Of a stretch of DNA of 64,000 bases, positions 44,793-53,786 are shown piece by piece (position 1 is the stretch's first letter; each line of letters begins with the position of its first letter). A program made the translations under genes and the position numbers. Source of the DNA: Paroceanicella profunda. GTDB taxonomy: Bacteria > Pseudomonadota > Alphaproteobacteria > Rhodobacterales > Rhodobacteraceae. Below the pieces are notes generated by a model. That model had not been told where the DNA came from and did no database searches. It was given only the letters and a program-made list of their open reading frames with translations. Where the stretch lies: contig NZ_CP040824.1 in assembly GCF_005887635.2 (NCBI RefSeq), forward strand, positions 1-64,000. Direction: 5' to 3'.

Positions 44793-47700
44793 ATGGCTGA
44801 ACGCCTCTGGCCCGGTACCCATGATGACACGGAGGCCCTGACCCGCGATTCGGACACCGAACTGCTCCGGGCCGCGATGCCCGGTCAGGGATATTCGGTG
44901 CTGCTGCGTGTTGCGCTGTCCGGCGCCGGGGCCGAGGCCCTGTTACGGCAGGAATTCGCTCTCGCGCCGCGGCTCGACCCGGCCTGGGCCGCCCAGCCGC
45001 TGGACTTCACCCGGATGGGCGCCCGCCCGGCCCTGCGCAGCGCGGATCCGGGCGGGAGGCCGCTGGGGGACCTGCTCGTGGCGCCGATGGGCATGGCGCT
45101 GCGCCTGCGCCTCGGCAGCGGGATGATCGCGGCGGTGGCGGCTATGCACGTCCAGGGCCTGCGCCATGGCGACATCCGTCCGGCCAACCTGCTGTGCCAG
45201 GACAGCGGCGCGGTGCACTTGCTCGGCTTCGGCCACGCCGGGCCGGACATTGCGCCGGCGCGGCCGGATGTGGATCTGGCGCCGGACAGTCTGCCCTGGA
45301 TGGCACCGGAACGCACCGGCCGCCTGCATGCGCCGCTGGACCGGCGGGCCGATCTCTATTCCCTTGGCGTGGTGCTCTACGAGCTGCTCGGCGGTGCGCC
45401 GCCCTTGGTCGCGCGCGACGCGGCGGAGTGGCTGCATTGCCACCTGGCGCGTAGCCCGGTGGATCTCGCCACCCGGGCGCCGGAGCTGCCCGTCGGCCTG
45501 GTGCGCGTGGTGCACCGGCTGCTCGCCAAGGCGCCGGAGGAGCGGTTCGCCGACGGGGAAGCGGTGCAGGCGGAATGGGAGCGCAGCCTGCCGGGGCGGC
45601 AGCCCGGGCCGCGGCGCGCCGCCTCGCCCGACCGGCCCCGGCCGCTGGTGCCGGCGCAACTGCACGGGCGGGCAGGGGAGCTCGCCGCGATTTCCGCCGC
45701 CTTCGAGCAGGCCGCGCGGCGCGAGGGGACCACCGTTGCGCTGGTGCATGGGGTGTCGGGCATCGGAAAATCGGCGCTGGTGCGCGCGGCGCTGCGCGGC
45801 CTGGTGCCGCCGCGCGGGTTGTTCGCGGCCGGCAAGTTCGACCAGTACGCCCGCGGCGCGCCCTATGCCACGCTCTCGCAGGCCTTCGGGCAGCTGATCA
45901 CCGGGATCCTGGGCCGCCCGCGGGCGGAGCGCGAGGTCTGGGCGGATGCCTTGCGCCGCGCTCTCGGGCCGGCCGCGGCGGTGATCGCTCCGGTCGCGCC
46001 GGGGCTGGAGCTGCTGCTCGGGCCGCTCCCCTCCGCGCCGGACCTTCCGCCGGAACAGGCCACCGCGCGCTTCGATCATGCGTTTCGCGGGCTGATCTCG
46101 GTCTTCGCGCGCCCCGAGCATCCGCTGGCGCTGTTCCTCGACGACCTGCAGTGGATCGACCGGTCCACGCTCGACCTGCTGCGCCGCCTGCTCCACGAGT
46201 CCGGGCCGGCGCGGCTGCTGATCGTCGCGGCATGGCGCAGCGACGAGGTGCCGATCGACCACCCGCTGCGCGGCCTGCTCGGGCTGCTGCGCGTCATGCC
46301 GGGCCTCGAGATCCATGACGTGACCGTCGGTCCGCTCGACCAGGGCGCGATCAGCGGGCTGCTCTCCGAGGCGCTGCACATGCCGCGCGGGGCCACGGAC
46401 GGCCTTGCGGCCGCGCTGGGGGAGAGCAGCAACGGCAACCCGCTGCACATCCTGCAATTGCTCTCCGCCCTGACCGAGGAGCGCGTGTTGCGCCCGGACC
46501 CGTCGAGCGGCCAGTGGCACTGGGATGAGGCCGCGGTGCGCGCGCGCCCGGCGCAGGTGGTGAGCGAGCTGTTCTCGTTCCGGCTCACCCGGCTGTCGGA
46601 GGCGGCGCGCAGCCTGCTGCTGCGCTTCGCCTGTCTCGGCGGCGCGGTGGAAACCGCGACCCTGGCCTCCGCCGCCCGGCTGGACCCGGCCCGCACCGAG
46701 GCACTGCTGGAGGAAGCGCTACGCGACGGGCTCGTCCAGCGCCGGGCCGGCGGCTGGGCCTTCCTGCATGACCGGGTGCAGGAGGGGGCCTATGCGCTGG
46801 CCCCGCCGCGACAGCGCGCCGCGCTGCACCTGGACGTGGGCCGGGCGCTGGCCGCGGCCTCCGGGCCGCATCCCCCGGCGGAGCGCGCCTTCGCCATCGC
46901 CGCGCAATACACTCTCGCCCTGCCATGCGTGACCGATCCGGCCGACCGGCTGGAGCTGGCGCGCTTCTATCTCGAGACCGCACGCCACGCCCAGGCGTCC
47001 AGCGCCTGCCGGGCCGCGCAGACCTATGCCTCCGAAGGGCTGGGGCTGCTGGGCCCGATGCCAGGAGACCCGGGCCTCGCCTTCGACCTGGGGTTCCTGC
47101 GCGCCGAATGCGCCTTCCTCGACGGGTCGGCCGCCGAGGCGCTGGACCGCCTGCCGGAGCTGGCCGCCGCGGCGCGCACCCCCACCCAGCGCGGCGCGGT
47201 GGCGGCACTGCGCATCACGGCGCTGCTGGCGCTGGACCGTTCCGACCAGGCCATCGCCACCTGCCTCAGCTATCTCGCCACCCAGGGCACGATGTGGCAG
47301 CCGCACCCGTCCGAGGCCACGGCGCGCGACGAATATGCCCGCTTCCTCGCCGCGCTGGACGGCCGGCCCGTGGCCGCGCTCGCCGATCTGCCGGTGATGG
47401 AGGACGAGGCCTCGCATGCGATGATGGACGTGCTCGCCGCCGCGCTGGCGCCGGCTTTCTTCTTCGACGAGCATCTCGTGGCGCTCATGCTGTCGCGCAT
47501 GGCCAATCTCACGCTGGACCGCGGGATCTGCCATGCGTCGCCGCTGGGCTTTGCCTATCTGGGGATGATCTGCGGCCCGGGCTTCGGCGATTACCATCAG
47601 GCCTATGAGTATGGCCGGCTGGGCGTGGCGCTGCTCGACCGCGGGCTGGTGCGCTTCCGGCCCCGGGTGCTGATGACCTTCGCCTATCACGTGGCACCCT

Positions 47701-49892
47701 GGACGCGGCCCGTGCGCTCCGAACGTGCCCTGCTGCTGCGCGCCTTCGAGGAAGCGCGTGAGAGCGGCGACATCACCTATGGCGGCTTCACCTCGGTTAC
47801 GCTGGTGAGCTCGATGCTCTGGGCGGGGGAGCGGCTGGAGCAGGTCCAGCGCACGGCGGAGGCCCGGCTGCACTACGTGCGGCAGGTGCAGTTCGGCCTC
47901 TGCGCCGACATCCTCACCAGCCAGATCCAGATGACCCGGGCGCTGCGCGGCCTCACCCGCGACCCCGGGAGCTTCGCCGCCCGCGCCTTCGACGAGGCGG
48001 CCTTCGAGGCCCGGCTCACCGACAATCCCAGTCTCGCCATTGCCGCCTGCTGGCACTGGATCCGCAAGCTGCAGCTTCGGGTGATCGCGGGGGATGCGGC
48101 CGGTGCCGTGGAGGCCGCGCTGCTGGCCGAGCCGCTGCTGTGGACCACGTCCGGCCACCTGGAAATGGCGGAGTACCACTTCCACGCCGCGCTCGCGCAT
48201 GCCGGGCTGGCGGCGCGCAGCGGGGCGGAGCTGCACCGGGCCCGGCTGGCGCGCCACCTCGTCCAGCTGGACCGCTGGGCGGAGGTGAACCCCGGCGACT
48301 TCCGTGCCCGCGCCAGCCTGGTCCATGCCGAGAGCGCCCGGATCTCCGGCTTCCGCGAGGAGGCGATGCGGCTCTACGACCGCGCGATCATGGACGCGCG
48401 CCGGCAGGACGCGCCCCAGGTGGAGGCACTGGCCGCCGAACGCGCCGCGCAGTTCCACGCCTCCCAGGGACTGCCGGGGCTGGAGGCTGCCTGCCTGCGC
48501 GACGCGCGCGCCGCATGGGAGCGCTGGGGCGCCCTCGGCAAGGTGTGGCGCATGGACGTGCAGCGGCCCGACCTCAGCCCGGACGCCGCGGAAACCGACA
48601 GCGCGCCGGTCGCCCTGCCGGGCACGGACATCGCCGCCCTGCAGCGCGGCTCGCAGGCGGTGGCCGGGCCCGGCGGTTTCGCCGAGCTGGCGCCCACGCT
48701 GCTCGAACTGGTGCTCGAACATGCCGGCGCCTCGCGCGCGCTGCTGTTCGTCGTCTCCGGCGCCAGCCTGCGCGTGGAGACCGAGGTGCAGGCCAGGCCC
48801 GACGGCGTGCGCACCCGGCGGATCGCCCCCGGCGACGCGCCGCCGCTGCCGTGGAACCTGGTGGAGGCCTGTGCCGCGGAGGCGAGGGTGATCCGCATCG
48901 ACGACGCCCACACCCCCGGGCCCTTCGCCGCCGACCCCTACTGGAGCGCGGCCACGACCCGCGCGCTGCTGTGCCTGCCGCTGCTGCGCCGCGGGCGCAC
49001 GGTGGGCGTGATCCTGCTGGAGAACGACCTCGCCGCGCAGGCCTTCCCGCCGGCCCGGGTGGACCTGCTGCGCCTGCTCGCCTCGCAGGCCGCGGAGGTG
49101 ATCGAGGTGGCGAGCCTGGAGGAGAAGGACGCCCTGCTCAAGGAGGTCCACCACCGGGTGAAGAACAACCTGCAGCTCATCATGAGCCTGCTGAGCCTGC
49201 AGGCCGGGCGCATCGAGGACCCCGCGACGGCGATGCTCTTCGCCGATGCCCGGGACCGGGTGCGCTCCATGGCCTTCGTGCACGAGAGCCTGTACCGGCT
49301 GGGGAATTTCGCCAGCGCCCCGATGCGCCCGCAACTGGAGGCGATCTGCGCCCAGCTCCTCCGCGCCTATGCGCCGCCCGACGGCACGGTCGACCTGCGC
49401 ACGGACCTGGAGGACCTGCAGCTCGATCTCGACCGCGCGGTGCCCTGCGGGCTGATCGTGAACGAACTGGTCTCCAACGCGCTGAAGCACGCCTTCCCCG
49501 ACGGGCGGCGCGGCCTCGTGCTGGTCATGCTGAAGCGGCGGGGCGCGGAGATCGCCATCACCGTGCGCGATGACGGCGCGGGGCTGGCACCGGAGGTCGA
49601 CATCGCCGGGGCGCAGACGCTCGGGCTGCAACTGGTCTGCGATCTCACGGAGCAGCTGCGCGGCCGCATCGAGATCCGCCGTGGCCCCGGGGTGGCGGCG
49701 GAGCCCGCACCCGGCGGGCCCGGGGAGGACGGGCAGGGCCCCCGACCGGCTCTGCCCGCCGCCGGGGCCGTCCCGCCCCGGCCCGTGCCCCGTCCTGGCG
49801 CGCCCCCCCTTGCGGACCGGCTCCCGGGCGTGCCACTTCGCAGCGGTACCGAGATTACCGTGACCTTTCACGCCGGAGAGCAGATGACATGA
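44793..49892 (+). CDS. Giant hybrid sensor: Ser/Thr pseudokinase - AAA ATPase - helical repeats - GAF - HisKA_2 histidine kinase
   Basis: This is a 1699-residue cytoplasmic sensor. Residues about 90-270 are a protein-kinase-like C-lobe: HGDIRPANLL keeps the HRD aspartate, but DFG is GFG, and no glycine loop or VAIK lysine is seen, so it is probably inactive. A STAND/AAA module follows (Walker A GVSGIGKSA near 320, Walker B LALFLDDLQWID), then about 600 residues of helical repeats. A GAF domain lies at roughly 1280-1430. The HisKA_2 box has the phospho-acceptor at His1453/1454 (EVHHRVKNNLQLI). HATPase NELVSNALKHAFPDG is interrupted near its end by a Pro/Gly-rich insertion (about 1632-1680). 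It overlaps the next kinase gene as ATGA. Similar architectures exist in cyanobacterial HstK-type kinases. Confidence 0.88.
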   Translation: MAERLWPGTHDDTEALTRDSDTELLRAAMPGQGYSVLLRVALSGAGAEALLRQEFALAPRLDPAWAAQPLDFTRMGARPALRSADPGGRPLGDLLVAPMGMALRLRLGSGMIAAVAAMHVQGLRHGDIRPANLLCQDSGAVHLLGFGHAGPDIAPARPDVDLAPDSLPWMAPERTGRLHAPLDRRADLYSLGVVLYELLGGAPPLVARDAAEWLHCHLARSPVDLATRAPELPVGLVRVVHRLLAKAPEERFADGEAVQAEWERSLPGRQPGPRRAASPDRPRPLVPAQLHGRAGELAAISAAFEQAARREGTTVALVHGVSGIGKSALVRAALRGLVPPRGLFAAGKFDQYARGAPYATLSQAFGQLITGILGRPRAEREVWADALRRALGPAAAVIAPVAPGLELLLGPLPSAPDLPPEQATARFDHAFRGLISVFARPEHPLALFLDDLQWIDRSTLDLLRRLLHESGPARLLIVAAWRSDEVPIDHPLRGLLGLLRVMPGLEIHDVTVGPLDQGAISGLLSEALHMPRGATDGLAAALGESSNGNPLHILQLLSALTEERVLRPDPSSGQWHWDEAAVRARPAQVVSELFSFRLTRLSEAARSLLLRFACLGGAVETATLASAARLDPARTEALLEEALRDGLVQRRAGGWAFLHDRVQEGAYALAPPRQRAALHLDVGRALAAASGPHPPAERAFAIAAQYTLALPCVTDPADRLELARFYLETARHAQASSACRAAQTYASEGLGLLGPMPGDPGLAFDLGFLRAECAFLDGSAAEALDRLPELAAAARTPTQRGAVAALRITALLALDRSDQAIATCLSYLATQGTMWQPHPSEATARDEYARFLAALDGRPVAALADLPVMEDEASHAMMDVLAAALAPAFFFDEHLVALMLSRMANLTLDRGICHASPLGFAYLGMICGPGFGDYHQAYEYGRLGVALLDRGLVRFRPRVLMTFAYHVAPWTRPVRSERALLLRAFEEARESGDITYGGFTSVTLVSSMLWAGERLEQVQRTAEARLHYVRQVQFGLCADILTSQIQMTRALRGLTRDPGSFAARAFDEAAFEARLTDNPSLAIAACWHWIRKLQLRVIAGDAAGAVEAALLAEPLLWTTSGHLEMAEYHFHAALAHAGLAARSGAELHRARLARHLVQLDRWAEVNPGDFRARASLVHAESARISGFREEAMRLYDRAIMDARRQDAPQVEALAAERAAQFHASQGLPGLEAACLRDARAAWERWGALGKVWRMDVQRPDLSPDAAETDSAPVALPGTDIAALQRGSQAVAGPGGFAELAPTLLELVLEHAGASRALLFVVSGASLRVETEVQARPDGVRTRRIAPGDAPPLPWNLVEACAAEARVIRIDDAHTPGPFAADPYWSAATTRALLCLPLLRRGRTVGVILLENDLAAQAFPPARVDLLRLLASQAAEVIEVASLEEKDALLKEVHHRVKNNLQLIMSLLSLQAGRIEDPATAMLFADARDRVRSMAFVHESLYRLGNFASAPMRPQLEAICAQLLRAYAPPDGTVDLRTDLEDLQLDLDRAVPCGLIVNELVSNALKHAFPDGRRGLVLVMLKRRGAEIAITVRDDGAGLAPEVDIAGAQTLGLQLVCDLTEQLRGRIEIRRGPGVAAEPAPGGPGEDGQGPRPALPAAGAVPPRPVPRPGAPPLADRLPGVPLRSGTEITVTFHAGEQMT

Positions 49893-51544
49893 CCAGCGCC
49901 CGCATCCTGATCGTGGAAGATGACCGCGTGGTGCGCCGGGACCTTCAGCAGCAGCTCTCCCGGCTCGGCCACCGGGTCGTCGGCGCCTCCGCCACGGGGG
50001 AGGAGGCGATCACCCTGGCGGCCGCCCATGCGCCGGACCTCGTGCTGATGGACATCCGGCTCGAGGGCCGGGTGGACGGTATCGAGGCCGCCCGGCAGAT
50101 CCGCGATGCGCACCGGATCCCGATCATCTATCTCACGGCCTACGCGGATGACGAAACCGTCCGCCGTGCCGCCGTCACCGAGCCGTTCGGCTATCTCCTC
50201 AAGCCCTTCGAGGAGCCGCAGATGCGCACCGTCATCCAGATGGCGCTCTACAAGCGCGACGCGGAAGCGCGGCTGCGGCTGACCGAGCGCCGCTACGCCG
50301 CCACGCTGGCGGGCATCGGGGACGGGGTGATCTCCTGCGACGGCACGGGCCAGGTGGATTACATGAACCCGGTGGCAGAACGCCTCACCGGCTGGGTCGC
50401 CGCGGCCGCCGCCGGCCGGCCCATCGCCGAGGTGATGCCGGTGCGCGACGCGGAAACCGGCGCCACGCTTGCCGGCCTCGCCTCCCTGGTCCTCGCCGGC
50501 TCCGCGCCGCCGGAGAGCCGTCCGCGCCCCGCTCCCGCCGGGCCCGGGCCGGCGCGGGGCGACGTTCCCCCGTTTCCGGCCGATCCCAGCCCGGCATACC
50601 TTCCCCCCGCGCCCGGCGCGGGCGCGCAGACGGGCTCCGGCGCAGCGGAGGGGGACAGGGCGCTCGAACGCAGTGTGCTGCTGCTGCCGCGCGAGGGCAT
50701 GCCGGTGGCGATCGAGGAGCGCGGGGCCCCGCTGCTCGACGATCTCGGCCACCCCGCCGGGGCAGTGATCACCTTCACCGACCTCACCCAGCGCCGGCAG
50801 GTGGCCAACGCCCTGCGCCAGGCGAAGGCCGACCTCGCCCATATCTCGCGGGTCACGCTGATGGGGGAGCTGGCCGCCGCGGTGGCGCATGAGGTGAACC
50901 AGCCGCTGATGGCGATCGCGGCCAATGCCGGGGCCTGCCTGCGCTGGCTCTCCGACGACCGCCCGGCCATCGACAAGGCCCGTGTCGCCACCGAGCGCAT
51001 CGTGCGTGACGCCGACCGGGCCGGCGAGGTGGTCCGCTCCATCCGCGCGCTGGCGCGGCGCACCCGCTCGCGGGCGGGCGACGTCGACCTCGGCGCCCTC
51101 GTGCGGGAGACGCTGACCCTCGTGCGGGCCGAGCTGCAGCGCGCCTCGGTGGCCACCGACCTCGCCGTCGCGCCCGGCCTGCCGGTGCTGCACGGTGACC
51201 GGGTGCAGCTTCAGCAGGTGTTCCTCAACCTCGTGGTCAACGCGATAGAGGCGATGGCCACGGTGGCCGACCGCCCGCGCGAGCTGCGCATCGAGCTGGA
51301 CGCCCGCGCCGGGGAGGCGATCATCCGGGTGATCGACAGCGGCACCGGCCTGCCGCCGGACGCGGTTCCGCAGATCTTCAACGCCTTCTTCACCACGAAG
51401 CCCGAGGGCACCGGCATGGGCCTGTCGATCAGCCGCTCCATCGTGGAGCTGCACGGCGGGCGGCTCTCGGGCTCGCCTCGCAGCCCGTTCGGGAGTATAT
51501 TCGAGGTTGCGCTGCCGATCCGCCCGGGAGGCCCCGCCACATGA
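49889..51544 (+). CDS. REC-PAS histidine kinase (FixL-like transmitter)
   Basis: This 551-residue protein begins with a receiver domain (ILIVEDD, phospho-acceptor Asp in LVLMDIRLEG, Lys in LLKPFEEPQ), so it can take phosphate from the preceding giant kinase. A PAS domain (about 135-320) follows, split by about 55 Pro/Gly/Ala-rich residues. HisKA has AAAVAHEVNQPLMAIAANAG, and HATPase has NLVVNAIEAM, DSGTGLPPD and KPEGTGMGLSISRSI. It is coupled to the fixJ-type gene by an ATGA overlap. The order fits a phosphorelay: kinase, REC-kinase, FixJ regulator. Confidence 0.92.
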   Translation: MTSARILIVEDDRVVRRDLQQQLSRLGHRVVGASATGEEAITLAAAHAPDLVLMDIRLEGRVDGIEAARQIRDAHRIPIIYLTAYADDETVRRAAVTEPFGYLLKPFEEPQMRTVIQMALYKRDAEARLRLTERRYAATLAGIGDGVISCDGTGQVDYMNPVAERLTGWVAAAAAGRPIAEVMPVRDAETGATLAGLASLVLAGSAPPESRPRPAPAGPGPARGDVPPFPADPSPAYLPPAPGAGAQTGSGAAEGDRALERSVLLLPREGMPVAIEERGAPLLDDLGHPAGAVITFTDLTQRRQVANALRQAKADLAHISRVTLMGELAAAVAHEVNQPLMAIAANAGACLRWLSDDRPAIDKARVATERIVRDADRAGEVVRSIRALARRTRSRAGDVDLGALVRETLTLVRAELQRASVATDLAVAPGLPVLHGDRVQLQQVFLNLVVNAIEAMATVADRPRELRIELDARAGEAIIRVIDSGTGLPPDAVPQIFNAFFTTKPEGTGMGLSISRSIVELHGGRLSGSPRSPFGSIFEVALPIRPGGPAT

Positions 51545-52173
51545 CAGCCGTTCTGACCTGGCCTGAGAGCACCGTCCTTCCCACCGTGGTGGTGATCGAC
51601 GATGACGATTCCGTGCGCGAAGGGCTGGAGGCGCTGCTCGATTCCGTGGGGCTGGCCTGCGAGACCTTCGGTTCCGTGCAGGATTATCTCGCCGCCGGGC
51701 CGGAGGTGGAGCTGGGCTGCATGGTGCTCGACGTGCGCCTGCCCGGGCGCAGCGGCATCGATTTCCACGACTCGCTGGTGCGCGCGGGGGTGGACCTGCC
51801 GGTGATCTTCATCTCCGGGCATGCCGATGTGCCGATGTCGGTGCGGGCGATGAAGGCCGGCGCCTGGGAGTTCCTCACCAAGCCGGTGCGCCACCAGGAA
51901 CTGCTCGACGCGATCCACCAGGCCATCGAACACCACCGCGCCCGGCGCCGTGGCCGCTCGCGCATGGCCAGCCTGCGCGCCCGGTTCGACAGCCTCACCC
52001 CGCGCGAGCGCGACGTGGCCGCCGGGGTGACGCGCGGCCTGCTCAACAAGCAGATCGCCGGGGAGCTGGGCCTGAGCGAGGCCACGGTGAAGCTGCACCG
52101 GGGCAACCTGATGCGCAAGATGGAGGCGGGGACGATGATCGACCTCGTGCGCATGCTCGACCAGATCGCCTGA
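51541..52173 (+). CDS. FixJ/NarL-type response regulator
   Basis: This 210-residue regulator has a receiver (VVVIDDDDSVREGLEALLDS, phospho-acceptor Asp in MVLDVRLPGRSG, Thr/Ser in FISGHADV, Lys in LTKPVRHQ) and a LuxR-type helix-turn-helix (LTPRERDVAAGVTRGLLNKQ, IAGELGLSEATVKLHRGNLM). It is the output of the two upstream kinases. The palindrome-bearing promoter before the YcaO-like gene is an obvious candidate target. It starts on the ATGA overlapping the kinase stop. Confidence 0.94.
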   Translation: MTAVLTWPESTVLPTVVVIDDDDSVREGLEALLDSVGLACETFGSVQDYLAAGPEVELGCMVLDVRLPGRSGIDFHDSLVRAGVDLPVIFISGHADVPMSVRAMKAGAWEFLTKPVRHQELLDAIHQAIEHHRARRRGRSRMASLRARFDSLTPRERDVAAGVTRGLLNKQIAGELGLSEATVKLHRGNLMRKMEAGTMIDLVRMLDQIA

Positions 52174-52396
52174 GCCTTGAGCCTTGAGCCCCGGGCGCCT
52201 GCCCGCCGCATCGCCCGCGACAGCCCGCCACGCCTCTCGGGAGGCAGGGCCTGGGCCTGCGTGCAGGCCTTCGCCGTGCATTGATCCCGGGGCAGGCGCA
52301 GTCCGTCCGCGCGCCCGGAGCCGGAGCGGCGCCCCGCCCGGGCAGGGTACCGGGCCCGCGCCGCAGCCAGGGCCCCGGCCCGCCCGCGCAGCCGGC

Positions 52397-52433
52397 TTGC
52401 TAAGATGCGGCGCACGGGTCTATTTTCGAAAAT
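52397..52433 (+). promoter_or_regulatory. Promoter and palindrome before the YcaO-like gene
   Basis: TTGCTA (52397-52402) and TATTTT (52421-52426) are 18 bases apart, and the 12-bp perfect palindrome ATTTTCGAAAAT (52422-52433) overlaps the -10. This AT-rich island stands out from GC-rich surroundings and may be a regulator site. The rest of 52,174-52,491 shows no gene. Confidence 0.5.
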
Positions 52434-52491
52434 GACGCCCGGCAGTCCGTTTGCACACACATCGCTCCCTGCCGGCGCCCGAGGACTTGCC

Positions 52492-53574
52492 GTGACCCGA
52501 TCTATGCCAGCAGGATCGACCTATGACGCGGCGCTCGACGCGCTCGCGGCAGCCTGTGACGAGGTGTTCCTCCTGCCCAGTGCCAGCCGCGGCGTCGTGC
52601 TCGTGGGGGCCACGCTGCGCGACCCGTCCCGCTTCGGCGCCGGGCCGGAACCGCTGCACGCCGGCGGCCGGGGGCGCAGCCCGGAGGACGCCCGGCGCGG
52701 CTGCCTGGAGGAGCTGGCCGAACGCCTCATCCTGCGCGCCGCCGGGCCGGCCGCCTGGGCGCCGGCGGAGACCCGGAGAACGGCTGACGACAGGATATCG
52801 CACAGCGGCGCGGACGGGCAGGGCACCGCCGCAACCGCAACCGCAATGCCCTGTCCGATCGCGCCAGGCGGGCTGGGCCGGGCCAGCGCCTGCGCCGCGG
52901 ACCCGGACACCGCCCTGCAGCGGGCCCGGCTGGAACTGGCCGAGCGTCGGGCCGTCGCGGCCTGGTGGTCCGGCGCGCGCTGCGCCCCCGCGCCGGCCGG
53001 CCCGGCCCAGGCTGCCCTCGCGGAGGTGTTCCCGCCCGGGCCCTTCGGCCGCCGCCGCTGGCTGCTTGACCTGTCTCCGGGCGCGGACGGCACGGTGATC
53101 GCCGCGCTCTCGACCACGTCGGGCGGGCGCGGGCTGGTGGGGGGCTTCGCCGCCGCGCACACGCCCGAGGCCGCCGCCCGCCGCGCCAGCGAGGAACTGT
53201 GCCAGATGGAAGCCGCCGCCGCGATGGCCTGGCAGCGCCGCGGCCCGGAGGGCGCCGGGGCGCTCGCTCCCGCCGACCGCCTGTGGCTCGCCCGGCTGGA
53301 GGCGCCCTGCCCGGACTGGCTGGCGCCGGATGACACCGGCACGGCGCTGCCCGCGGAGCCGGCGTCATCCGGCGTCGTCACCCGCCATCTCGGCCTGCCG
53401 GGCTGGCCCTTCCACGTGGTGGCGCTCAGCGGGGCAGGGGGGCCGCCGGGCCCCGGCCTCGACGACACGGGAGCGGCGATCGCGGCCCGGGCGCCGGTGA
53501 CGCGGGCTGTGCATGCCCCCGCCGGGGAGGCCGGGGCAGCGACCCCGCTCGGGACGTCTCGGGGGAGGCGGTGA
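52492..53574 (+). CDS. YcaO-like domain protein, compact and divergent
   Basis: This 360-residue protein shows the three repeating YcaO helices: EDARRGCLEELAERLILRAA, TALQRARLELAERRAVAAWW and TPEAAARRASEELCQMEAAA. In YcaO cyclodehydratases the glutamates on these helices bind ATP and magnesium, and the enzymes phosphorylate peptide backbones to make azolines, thioamides or amidines. A Gly/Ala-rich stretch around residues 98-120 separates the first two. The C-terminus lacks the proline-rich tail of azoline-forming members. No RiPP dehydrogenase or clear precursor lies next to it. GAGGA precedes GTG 52492; in-frame ATGs lie at 52405, 52432 and 52504. The role is unknown. Confidence 0.68.
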   Translation: MTRSMPAGSTYDAALDALAAACDEVFLLPSASRGVVLVGATLRDPSRFGAGPEPLHAGGRGRSPEDARRGCLEELAERLILRAAGPAAWAPAETRRTADDRISHSGADGQGTAATATAMPCPIAPGGLGRASACAADPDTALQRARLELAERRAVAAWWSGARCAPAPAGPAQAALAEVFPPGPFGRRRWLLDLSPGADGTVIAALSTTSGGRGLVGGFAAAHTPEAAARRASEELCQMEAAAAMAWQRRGPEGAGALAPADRLWLARLEAPCPDWLAPDDTGTALPAEPASSGVVTRHLGLPGWPFHVVALSGAGGPPGPGLDDTGAAIAARAPVTRAVHAPAGEAGAATPLGTSRGRR

Positions 53575-53786
53575 CCGCGCGCGGGGCATTCCGGACGGCG
53601 GATCGCGCCCGGTGGCGGGCGGGAGGCCGTGCCGGAAGTCCGGGAGCGGATCACCCCGGAACGCGGGACGTCGCCACCGGGGGCGAGGTGGCGCGGGCTG
53701 CGGCATGGGGGCGAATCGCATAGCGGGTCTGGAAACCCTGCGGCGATGAAGGCAGAGTGCGAAAGGGATCAGGGGCTAACGAGACA

